Assembly (NCBI GenBank): GCA_024235655.1
Contig: JACKLY010000006.1
Location: 82,311 to 146,310, forward strand
Source: Zoogloeaceae bacterium
Lineage (GTDB): Bacteria > Pseudomonadota > Gammaproteobacteria > Burkholderiales > Rhodocyclaceae
Direction: 5' to 3'
Length of the DNA: 64,000 nt
Part shown: positions 23,454 through 31,161 of the stretch, in pieces
Position numbering within the stretch: the stretch's first letter is position 1
Layout: every line of letters begins with the position of its first letter
Notes under the pieces: generated by a model
Seen by the model: the letters and a program-made list of their open reading frames with translations, nothing else
Databases searched by the model: none
Told to the model about the DNA's origin: nothing
Translations under genes and position numbers: made by a program

Positions 23454-24122
23454 TTATTTTGGATTGGCCGTGACGTCGATGGTCACGCGGCGATGCGGTG
23501 CAAGGCACTCGATCAACTGCTTCTTCGGCAGTTTGTCGGCACACTTCACACCCGGAACCGGTTGCGTCTTGCCTGCACCCATGGTTTCGATCTTGTCAGC
23601 CGGCAGGCCCTTGGCGATCAGGTGACCCTTGACGACTTCGGCACGCTTTTCAGACAGTTTCTGGTTGTATTCCTGCGAACCAATGCGATCCGTGTGGCCG
23701 GTGACCATGATCTGGCGAATCGGACCAACCGTGCTGAGCTTGGCAAAGATTTCCCGGTCGATTGCTGCCTTGCCTTCTGCCGTCAGTGTGGCCTTGTCAT
23801 AGCCGAAAAGTTCCTTGGCCGACAGGGTGATCGGTTTGGCCGCGGCCGGTGCTGCCGCTGCAGGCGAAGCCATTGGCTTGGCTGCAGGTTCGCACTTTTC
23901 CTTGGGCAGCAGATCCTTGTCGCAGGCGCAGCCTGCCGGATCATTGGCTGCGGCTGCCGGTGTCCAGAAGCCGGTGCGCCAGCACAGGCCTGCACCACTC
24001 TTGGCGACTTCTCCGCGCTGGTCTATGGCGTAGACGCGATCGGTCGACTGGGCGTGTGCCAGCGCTGTCATGGCGATCAGGCCGATGGCCGTGAGCGACT
24101 GAGCGATGAATTTTGATTTCAA
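23454..24122 (-). CDS. OmpA-family outer-membrane/peptidoglycan-binding protein, copy 2
   Basis: A 222-residue paralogue of the protein at 21299-21970. Shared segments include GEVAKSGAGLCWRTGFW, TPAAAANDPAGCACDKDLLP and GHTDRIGSQEYNQKLSEKRA. The start is a TTG at 24122 with an AGGAGG site 8 bases upstream, followed by signal residues MKSKFIAQSLTAIGLIAMTA. The middle linker is rich in Ala and Pro (PMASPAAAAPAAAKP) and differs from the Lys-rich linker of copy 1. The OmpA domain should bind peptidoglycan. The pair flanks mtaD and probably arose by local duplication. Confidence 0.9.
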   Translation of the reverse strand: MKSKFIAQSLTAIGLIAMTALAHAQSTDRVYAIDQRGEVAKSGAGLCWRTGFWTPAAAANDPAGCACDKDLLPKEKCEPAAKPMASPAAAAPAAAKPITLSAKELFGYDKATLTAEGKAAIDREIFAKLSTVGPIRQIMVTGHTDRIGSQEYNQKLSEKRAEVVKGHLIAKGLPADKIETMGAGKTQPVPGVKCADKLPKKQLIECLAPHRRVTIDVTANPK

Positions 24123-24341
24123 GATGACTCCTCCTAAATTGCCGTAATTGATGATTTGAGGTTGTCGGCGGTGCTGTGCGTGGGATTAAAGCACGAAGTT
24201 TCATCATTTTCCAAGTGATTGTGAGCTTTTCAGGCGGCTCCTCATGCGATGCAGTGGTGATGTCTCTGCGTGATAGAATCTCCGGTTTCGCCAAGACAAG
24301 ACGACAACATAAGCCGCCTTCAAGCGGTGTGTGGACGAGAT
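24123..24341 (+). promoter_or_regulatory. Divergent intergenic region upstream of gyrA
   Basis: 219 bases between the divergent ompA copy 2 and gyrA. A -10-like TAGAAT lies at 24274-24279, about 60 bases before the gyrA ATG. I see no good -35 at 17 bases and no strong palindrome. The region should hold both promoters. Confidence 0.45.
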
Positions 24342-26912
24342 ATGGAACCAACGCAAGCAACGCAACAATTCGCCAAGGAAACACTGCCGGTCAGCCTCGA
24401 AGACGAAATGCGGCGTTCGTACCTGGATTACGCGATGAGCGTAATCGTCGGTCGGGCACTGCCGGATGTTCGTGACGGCCTGAAACCTGTCCATCGTCGT
24501 GTGCTTTTTGCCATGCACGAACTGGGCAATGACTGGAACAAGGCCTACAAGAAGTCAGCGCGTGTCGTCGGCGACGTGATCGGTAAATACCATCCGCACG
24601 GTGATACGGCGGTATACGACACCATTGTGCGCATGGCGCAGGATTTCTCCCTGCGCTATATGCTGGTCGATGGCCAGGGTAACTTCGGTTCGGTTGACGG
24701 CGATAACGCTGCGGCGATGCGTTACACGGAAGTTCGCATGGCACGTATCGGCCACGAACTGCTGGCGGATATCGACAAGGAAACCTGCGACTTCGGGCCG
24801 AACTACGACGGGTCCGAGCAGGAACCCTTGATCATGCCGGCGAAAATTCCGAACCTGCTGATCAACGGCTCGTCCGGTATTGCGGTCGGCATGGCCACCA
24901 ATATCCCGCCGCACAACCTGAACGAAGTCGTGGATGGTTGTCTGGCGCTGCTGGCCAATCCGGAAATGACCATCGATGACCTGATCGAAATCATCCCGGC
25001 CCCCGATTTCCCGACCGCCGGTTTCATCTACGGCGTTGCCGGCGTGCGTGACGGCTACCATACCGGCCGCGGACGCGTAGTGATGCGCGCACGGACGCAC
25101 ATCGAAGACCTGGAAAAAGGCAACAAGCAGGCGATCATCGTTGATGAGCTGCCCTATCAGGTTAACAAACGCACCTTGCTGGAGAAGGTTGCCGAGCTGG
25201 TCAACGACAAGAAGATCGAAGGCATCTCCCATATCCAGGATGAATCCGACAAGTCGGGCATGCGCGTGGTCATTGAACTGAAGCGCGATGTCATTCCTGA
25301 AGTGGTGCTGAACAATCTGTACAAGCAGACACAGTTGCAGGACACCTTCGGCATGAACATGGTGGCGCTGGTCGATGGCCAGCCGCGCCTGATGAACCTG
25401 AAGCTGATGCTGGAGTGTTTCCTCGCCCACCGGCGCGAAGTGATCACACGGCGCACGGTTTTCGAACTGCGCAAGGCGCGTGAAAAGGCGCATACACAGG
25501 AAGGTCTGGCCGTTGCGCTCGACAACGTCGATGAAATCATTGCCCTGATCAAGGCGGCACCGACGCCGGCCGATGCCAAGCGTGGCCTGATGAGCAAGCT
25601 CTGGGTTTCGCCGACAGTGACCGAGATGCTGGCGCGTGCGGCGATGGATGCCACCCGTCCGGAAGGGCTGGGCATCGAGTTCGGCCTGTCGAAAAAGGGC
25701 TATCTCCTTTCCGATGCCCAGGCTCAGGCCATTCTCGAGTTGCGTCTGCAGCGCCTGACCGGGCTGGAGCGCGACAAGATCGTTTCCGACTACCGCGAAT
25801 TGCTGGAGAAGATCGCTGATCTGATGGACATTCTGGATCGGCCGGAACGGATCACGCAGATCATCGGCGAGGAACTCACTGCGATCAAGGCGCAGTTCGG
25901 TGACAAGCGTCGTTCCGAGATCGTCATGCATACGCAGGATCTGGGTATCGAGGACCTGATCACGCCGCAGGACATGGTGGTGACCCTGTCTCACACTGGC
26001 TACATCAAGTCGCAGCCACTGACGGATTACCGGGCGCAGCGCCGCGGCGGTCGTGGCAAGCAGGCGGCGGCGGTCAAGGAAGACGATTTTGTCGACCACC
26101 TGTTCGTGGCCAACACGCACGACTACATCCTGTGCTTCTCGAACCGCGGCCGCGTCTACTGGATCAAGGTTTACGAAGTGCCGCAAGGCAGCCGCAACAG
26201 CCGCGGCAAGCCGATCGTGAACATGTTCCCGCTCGAAGAAGGCGAGAAGATCAACGCCATCCTGCCCGTCAAGGAGTTCGCGCAGGATCGCTACATTTTC
26301 ATGGCCACCTCGCAAGGCACCGTCAAGAAAACCCCGCTGTCGGAATTCTCCAACCCCAGGAAGGCCGGCATCATTGCGGTGGCACTGGATGAGGACGATT
26401 ACCTGATCGGTGCCGAGATTACCAATGGCGAGAATGACATCGTGCTGGTTTCGGATGCCGGCCGTGCTGTCTGGTTCGACGAAGAAGCTGTACGGCCGAT
26501 GGGTCGTCCGGCGCGGGGCGTACGCGGCATGAAACTGGGCAAGGGGCAGCAGGTCTTGTCGTTGCTGGTTGCCGAGAATGAGCAGCAGACCGTGCTGGTT
26601 GCCACTGAGAATGGCTTCGGCAAGCGTACCGCGCTGGCTGATTTCCGCCATTCCGGTCGTGGCACACAAGGGGTCATGGCGATCAAGGCCAGTGACCGCA
26701 ACGGCCGGGTGGTCGCAGCCAAGCTGGTGACCGATGAAGACGAAATCATGCTGATCACTACCGGTGGCGTACTGATTCGTACCCGTGTTTCCGAGATTCG
26801 CGAACTGGGTCGTGCGACGCAGGGAGTCACCCTGATTTCCCTGGATGCCGGCGAAAAACTGGCCGGTCTGGAGAAGATTGTTGAAACGGACGACGATGCC
26901 GATGCAGAGTAA
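24342..26912 (+). CDS. gyrA: DNA gyrase subunit A
   Basis: An 856-residue type IIA topoisomerase subunit that cuts and rejoins DNA. The catalytic Tyr is Tyr128 (AAAMRYTEVR). The quinolone region reads HPHGDTAVYDTIVRMAQ, with Thr89 and Asp93 at the places of E. coli Ser83 and Asp87; Thr is the ordinary residue in P. aeruginosa and is not evidence of selected resistance. The C-terminal domain has the six-bladed pinwheel repeats with the GyrA-box (QRRGGRGKQ). The start MEPTQAT is chosen over the longer frame. The acidic tail ETDDDADAE is typical. It begins a long plus-strand gene series with serC. Confidence 0.98.
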   Translation: MEPTQATQQFAKETLPVSLEDEMRRSYLDYAMSVIVGRALPDVRDGLKPVHRRVLFAMHELGNDWNKAYKKSARVVGDVIGKYHPHGDTAVYDTIVRMAQDFSLRYMLVDGQGNFGSVDGDNAAAMRYTEVRMARIGHELLADIDKETCDFGPNYDGSEQEPLIMPAKIPNLLINGSSGIAVGMATNIPPHNLNEVVDGCLALLANPEMTIDDLIEIIPAPDFPTAGFIYGVAGVRDGYHTGRGRVVMRARTHIEDLEKGNKQAIIVDELPYQVNKRTLLEKVAELVNDKKIEGISHIQDESDKSGMRVVIELKRDVIPEVVLNNLYKQTQLQDTFGMNMVALVDGQPRLMNLKLMLECFLAHRREVITRRTVFELRKAREKAHTQEGLAVALDNVDEIIALIKAAPTPADAKRGLMSKLWVSPTVTEMLARAAMDATRPEGLGIEFGLSKKGYLLSDAQAQAILELRLQRLTGLERDKIVSDYRELLEKIADLMDILDRPERITQIIGEELTAIKAQFGDKRRSEIVMHTQDLGIEDLITPQDMVVTLSHTGYIKSQPLTDYRAQRRGGRGKQAAAVKEDDFVDHLFVANTHDYILCFSNRGRVYWIKVYEVPQGSRNSRGKPIVNMFPLEEGEKINAILPVKEFAQDRYIFMATSQGTVKKTPLSEFSNPRKAGIIAVALDEDDYLIGAEITNGENDIVLVSDAGRAVWFDEEAVRPMGRPARGVRGMKLGKGQQVLSLLVAENEQQTVLVATENGFGKRTALADFRHSGRGTQGVMAIKASDRNGRVVAAKLVTDEDEIMLITTGGVLIRTRVSEIRELGRATQGVTLISLDAGEKLAGLEKIVETDDDADAE

Positions 26913-26942
26913 GGCGTCAGTTTAGGTACAAGCGAGGATTCC

Positions 26943-28052
26943 ATGTCACGAGTCTGGAATTTCAGTGCCGGCCCGGCTGTCCTGCCGGCCGAGGTGCTGG
27001 AGCAGGTCAAGGACGAGTTGCTCGACTGGCATGGTGCTGGCTGCGGTGTCATGGAAATGAGCCATCGTGGCAAGGAGTTCACCTCGATCATCGAGGCAGC
27101 CGAAGCAGACCTGCGAGCGTTGATGGGCATCCCGGCCAATTACCGGGTGCTTTTCCTGCAAGGGGGTGCTACGCAGCAATTTGCACAGTTGCCGATGAAT
27201 CTGCTGTCAGGTGCTGGCACCGGGATGTCCGCGGACTACCTGATCACCGGTTCCTGGTCTAAGAAGGCGTTCAAGGAAGCGCAGCGTGTTACAGCCGGTA
27301 TTGCCACGGTCAGAAAATCTGGCTCCACAGAGGCCTCGGGTTTTACGCGCAGCCTTGATCCTGCCGAACTTGATCTCGATCCGGATGCGGCCTATGTCCA
27401 TTTGTGCACCAACGAAACCATTCACGGCGTAGAAATCGATTGTTCGCGACTGCCCGCAGTTTCTGCGCCGCTGGTTGCCGACATGAGTTCGCACATCCTG
27501 TCGCGCCCGGTGGATGTGTCGAAGTACGCCATGATCTATGCCGGGGCGCAGAAGAATGTGGGGCCATCCGGCGTGACACTGGTCATCATTCGTGAAGACC
27601 TGCTCGGTCGCGCGGCATCCACGATTCCCAGCGTTCTTGATTATGCCGTGATGGCTGAAAACGGCTCGATGCTGAATACGCCACCGACCTTTTCCATCTA
27701 TGTTGCGGGTTTGATCTTTCAGCGGCTGAAGCGTCTGGGTGGTCTCGCTGAAATGGAAAAGATCAACCGGCAAAAGGCGGAACTGCTCTATGCCTGCATA
27801 GATAGCAGCCAAGGCTTTTATCTGAACCCGGTACGCACTGCCGATCGCTCCAGAATGAATGTGCCGTTCACTCTGGCGAACAGTCAGCTGGATCCCCTGT
27901 TTTTGGCCGAGACCAGAGCCGCAGGTCTGGTTTCTCTCAAGGGACATAAATCGGTAGGTGGCATGCGCGCATCGATCTACAACGCCATGCCCTTGGACGG
28001 TGTGCGAGCACTGGTTGAATTCATGGATGATTTTCGGAAGCGGAACGCATGA
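26943..28052 (+). CDS. serC: Phosphoserine aminotransferase
   Basis: A 369-residue PLP-dependent class V aminotransferase for serine synthesis (3-phosphohydroxypyruvate to phosphoserine) and also for pyridoxal phosphate synthesis. The start VWNFSAGPAVLPAEVL is diagnostic. The PLP Lys lies in YAGAQKNVGPSG, and the C-terminal SLKGHKSVGGMRASIYNA binds substrate phosphate. The stop overlaps the pheA start (ATGA), so the two genes are translationally coupled. It sits 30 bases after gyrA. Confidence 0.97.
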   Translation: MSRVWNFSAGPAVLPAEVLEQVKDELLDWHGAGCGVMEMSHRGKEFTSIIEAAEADLRALMGIPANYRVLFLQGGATQQFAQLPMNLLSGAGTGMSADYLITGSWSKKAFKEAQRVTAGIATVRKSGSTEASGFTRSLDPAELDLDPDAAYVHLCTNETIHGVEIDCSRLPAVSAPLVADMSSHILSRPVDVSKYAMIYAGAQKNVGPSGVTLVIIREDLLGRAASTIPSVLDYAVMAENGSMLNTPPTFSIYVAGLIFQRLKRLGGLAEMEKINRQKAELLYACIDSSQGFYLNPVRTADRSRMNVPFTLANSQLDPLFLAETRAAGLVSLKGHKSVGGMRASIYNAMPLDGVRALVEFMDDFRKRNA

Positions 28053-29140
28053 GTGATGATCTGCAGCAGGAACTGGCGGTCGTTCGGAACGAAATTGATG
28101 CCATCGACCAGCAGCTTCTGGCCTTGCTCAACCAGCGTGCCGGCTGTGCAAAGAAAGTCGGTGAAATCAAGGCGCGGCATGGTGAGGCTGGATTCATCTA
28201 TCGCCCGGAACGCGAGGCACAGGTATTGCGCCGAATCCAGCAGCAAAACCCTGGCCCGCTTGCCAATGAACATGTGACCTGGTTGTTCCGCGAGGTGATG
28301 TCAGCCTGCCTGTCGCTGGAACAACCGCTGTCGGTGACCTTCCTTGGGCCGCTCGGCTCATTTACCGGCAGTGCCGCGACCAAGCACTTCGGCCATGCCG
28401 CGCACTTGCTACCGCAGACATCCATCGACGAGGTGTTCCGTGAAGTTGAGGCCGGCCATGCGCACTACGCGGTCGTCCCCATCGAAAACTCGACCGAGGG
28501 GGCCGTAGGTCGCAGCATGGATCTGCTCCTGTCGACACCGCTCAAGATATGTGGCGAGGTGGTGTTGCGCATTCATCAGAATCTGATGACGCAGGAAACC
28601 TCGCTGGACAGTATTACCAAGGTGTATTCCCACGCGCAGTCGCTGGCGCAGTGTCATGAGTGGCTGAACCGCAATCTGCCCAATGTGCCGCGAATTTCCG
28701 TAGGGAGCAATTCGCAGGCGGCAGAAATGGCCATGCAAGAGGCGGGGGCTGCCGCAATTGCCGGCGAAGCGGCGGCCGAGCGCTTCCATGTGCCGATTCT
28801 GGTCGCAAATATCGAGGATGAGCCGAACAACACGACGCGCTTTGTCGTGCTTGGCCGTTTCGATGCGGGCATCTCGGGTCGCGATAAAACCTCGCTCATC
28901 ATGTCCACGCCGAATCGCACGGGTTCTCTGCATGGTTTGTTGCTGCCACTGGCGGAAGCCGGGGTTTCGATGACCCGTCTGGAGTCAAGGCCGGCACGCC
29001 ATACGCTCTGGGACTATGTCTTTTTTGTCGATATCGACGGGCATCGTGAAGAGCCCAGGATTGCCAAGGCACTGGTCGAACTGCAACAACAGGCGGCTTA
29101 CCTGAAAGTGCTCGGCTCGTACCCCGTTGCTGTCTATTGA
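28049..29140 (+). CDS. pheA: Bifunctional chorismate mutase / prephenate dehydratase (P-protein)
   Basis: A 363-residue enzyme making phenylpyruvate from chorismate. Domains in order: AroQ chorismate mutase (about 5-95, RNEIDAIDQQLLALLNQRA), prephenate dehydratase (about 97-275, VTFLGPLGSFT to the NNTTRFVVLG catalytic TRF motif) and an ACT regulatory domain (about 285-360, with GSLHGLLLPL and ESRPARHTLWDYVFFVD). The GxLxxLL and ESRP motifs predict feedback inhibition by phenylalanine. It is coupled to serC and followed 26 bases later by hisC. Confidence 0.97.
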   Translation: MSDDLQQELAVVRNEIDAIDQQLLALLNQRAGCAKKVGEIKARHGEAGFIYRPEREAQVLRRIQQQNPGPLANEHVTWLFREVMSACLSLEQPLSVTFLGPLGSFTGSAATKHFGHAAHLLPQTSIDEVFREVEAGHAHYAVVPIENSTEGAVGRSMDLLLSTPLKICGEVVLRIHQNLMTQETSLDSITKVYSHAQSLAQCHEWLNRNLPNVPRISVGSNSQAAEMAMQEAGAAAIAGEAAAERFHVPILVANIEDEPNNTTRFVVLGRFDAGISGRDKTSLIMSTPNRTGSLHGLLLPLAEAGVSMTRLESRPARHTLWDYVFFVDIDGHREEPRIAKALVELQQQAAYLKVLGSYPVAVY

Positions 29141-29165
29141 ACCGCTGATTTTCTCGAGGTCATTC

Positions 29166-30254
29166 ATGTCTCTTTCCGATCACGCGTTGCCCTATGTTCG
29201 AGCCATTTCCCCCTACCTGCCGGGCAAGCCGATTACCGAACTGGCTCGTGAAATGGGTATCCCGGTAGAGCAGATTCTGAAGCTGGCTTCCAATGAAAAC
29301 CCCTTGGGCATGAGCCCCAGGGCAAAGGCTGCGCTGACCTCGGCGGCAGCATCGCTGGAGCGCTATCCGGACGATTTCGATCTGAAAAAGGCGCTGGCCG
29401 CGCATACCGGGCTGGCTGCTGAATGCATTGTGCTGGGCAATGGTTCGAACGATGTCCTTGAAATGGTGGCGCGCGTCTTTCTTGCGCCGGGACGTTCAGC
29501 CGTGTTTGCCCAGCATGCCTTCGCTGTCTATCCCCTGGCTACCTTGGCAACTGGTGCAGAACTGCTGGTTGTTCCGGCTAAGGATTTCGGCCACGATCTC
29601 GATGCAATGCGTGCAGCAATCCGGCCGGATACCCGTATTGTCTGGATTGCCAATCCGAATAACCCGACCGGAACCTTTCTCCCCTATCCGCAACTGAAGG
29701 CCTTCCTGCAGGCGGTGCCGCAGGATGTCATCGTCGTGCTGGATGAAGCCTACAACGAGTACCTGCCTCCGGCGGAGCGTGCGGAAACGGTTGCCTGGCT
29801 GGCCGAGTTTCCCAATCTGGTCATTACTCGCACCTTCTCCAAGATTTATGGCCTGGCTGGCTTGCGCATCGGATATGCACTGGCTTCGGCTGAAATTGCC
29901 GGCCTGATGAACCGCGTGCGGCAACCGTTCAATTGCAATAATCTGGCACTGGCAGCAGCCGTGGCCGCACTGGACGATCATGAATTCGTGGCCAGGAGCT
30001 ACGAATTGAATCGTTCCGGCAAGGAGATGATCATTGCCGGCCTGAAGCGGCTGGGTCTTGCACATATCCCCGCGCACGGCAATTTCGTGACATTCAAGGT
30101 GGCTGATGCCGCCGGCGTCAATCAGCGCCTGCTCAAGCAGGGGGTAATCGTACGTCCCATCGGAGGGTACGGCTTGCCGGACTGGTTGCGTGTGACCATC
30201 GGTACCGGGACGGAAAACGAGCGCTTCCTCGAGGCGCTCGAAAAGGCACTTTGA
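29166..30254 (+). CDS. hisC: Histidinol-phosphate/aromatic aminotransferase HisC-like
   Basis: A 362-residue PLP-dependent class II aminotransferase. Motifs: LASNENPLGMSP, NGSNDVLEMVAR, IANPNNPTGT, VLDEAYNEY, and the PLP Lys in TRTFSKIYGLAGLRIGY. HisC enzymes outside his operons and beside pheA and tyrA often act on phenylpyruvate, hydroxyphenylpyruvate or prephenate, so the natural job here may be the last step of phenylalanine and tyrosine synthesis (HisC2). The start at 29166 is chosen; the longer frame overlaps pheA. Confidence 0.93.
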   Translation: MSLSDHALPYVRAISPYLPGKPITELAREMGIPVEQILKLASNENPLGMSPRAKAALTSAAASLERYPDDFDLKKALAAHTGLAAECIVLGNGSNDVLEMVARVFLAPGRSAVFAQHAFAVYPLATLATGAELLVVPAKDFGHDLDAMRAAIRPDTRIVWIANPNNPTGTFLPYPQLKAFLQAVPQDVIVVLDEAYNEYLPPAERAETVAWLAEFPNLVITRTFSKIYGLAGLRIGYALASAEIAGLMNRVRQPFNCNNLALAAAVAALDDHEFVARSYELNRSGKEMIIAGLKRLGLAHIPAHGNFVTFKVADAAGVNQRLLKQGVIVRPIGGYGLPDWLRVTIGTGTENERFLEALEKAL

Positions 30255-30266
30255 TGGAATATGCAC

Positions 30267-31148
30267 ATGGCTGACTCACCCGAATTTGGCAAGGTTGTCG
30301 TTTTTGGTGTCGGCCTGATCGGTGGTTCCTTTGCACTAGCGCTGAAAGCTGCTGGCGAAGTTGAGGAAGTGGTTGGCTTTGGTCGTAGCGTAGCGACACT
30401 GACACAGGCCATCGATCTTGGTGTAATTGACCGGGTTGGTATCAATGTCGGCCAGGAGGTCTCGGATGCCGACCTGGTGTTGCTGGCGACCCCGGTGGGG
30501 CAGATGGCCGAGATCATGGCGCGCATTGCGCCCTATCTAGGGCCCAATACAGTCGTGACGGATGGTGGTAGCACCAAGTCCGACGTTGTCGCTGCTGCCC
30601 GCCATGCTTTCGGTGAACGTGTCGCCCAGTTCGTGCCTGCACATCCGATAGCTGGCGCTGAAAACAGTGGTGCTGCGGCTGCCAGAGCGGATCTCTATCG
30701 TGAGCGCAAGGTGGTGTTGACCCCCTTGCCCGAGAATTCGGTACTCAATGTCGCCCGTGTCCGCTCCGCCTGGGAGTGGTGCGGTGCCCAGATCCATGAA
30801 CTGACCCCTGCCGAGCATGACCGGGTGTTTGCAGCCGTAAGTCACCTGCCGCACCTGCTCTCCTATGCATTGGTGCACGATCTCGCCGTGCGCGATAACC
30901 GCGAGGTGTTCTTTACCTTTGCTGCTTCCGGATTTCGTGATTTCACGCGAATTGCGGCCAGTCACCCCGAAATGTGGCGTGACATCAGCCTGGCAAATCG
31001 TGTGGCCTTGCTGGAAGAGCTTGACCGTTACCGTGCCCAGCTCGACGAACTTCGAGCCGTGCTTGATGCCGGCGATGGCCAGCGTCTTGAAGAAATTTTT
31101 GATACTGCCCGCACTGCTCGCCGAGCCTGGCAACTAGGGCAAAAGTAA
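30267..31148 (+). CDS. tyrA: Prephenate/arogenate dehydrogenase TyrA
   Basis: A 293-residue NAD-dependent dehydrogenase for tyrosine synthesis. The Rossmann motif VVFGVGLIGGSFALALK is near the N-terminus. The active-site segments PAHPIAGAENSG and HDRVFAAVSHLPHLLSYAL are typical. It stands alone, without a fused chorismate mutase and, unlike in P. aeruginosa, without a fused AroA. Two ATGs (30261 and 30267) are possible; the second has the better distance from GGAA. It ends 13 bases before aroA-cmk. Confidence 0.95.
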   Translation: MADSPEFGKVVVFGVGLIGGSFALALKAAGEVEEVVGFGRSVATLTQAIDLGVIDRVGINVGQEVSDADLVLLATPVGQMAEIMARIAPYLGPNTVVTDGGSTKSDVVAAARHAFGERVAQFVPAHPIAGAENSGAAAARADLYRERKVVLTPLPENSVLNVARVRSAWEWCGAQIHELTPAEHDRVFAAVSHLPHLLSYALVHDLAVRDNREVFFTFAASGFRDFTRIAASHPEMWRDISLANRVALLEELDRYRAQLDELRAVLDAGDGQRLEEIFDTARTARRAWQLGQK

Positions 31149-31161
31149 GAAGGACACTCTG

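Noticed and set aside
24588..24650. Thr in the gyrase quinolone region as a resistance mutation
   Set aside because: Thr at the Ser83 position is the normal residue in several proteobacteria such as P. aeruginosa, so no acquired resistance can be inferred.
24555..26669. 704-codon open frame on the minus strand of gyrA
   Set aside because: It is the mirror of a strongly biased GC-rich gene; the translation has no family features and gyrA is complete on the other strand.
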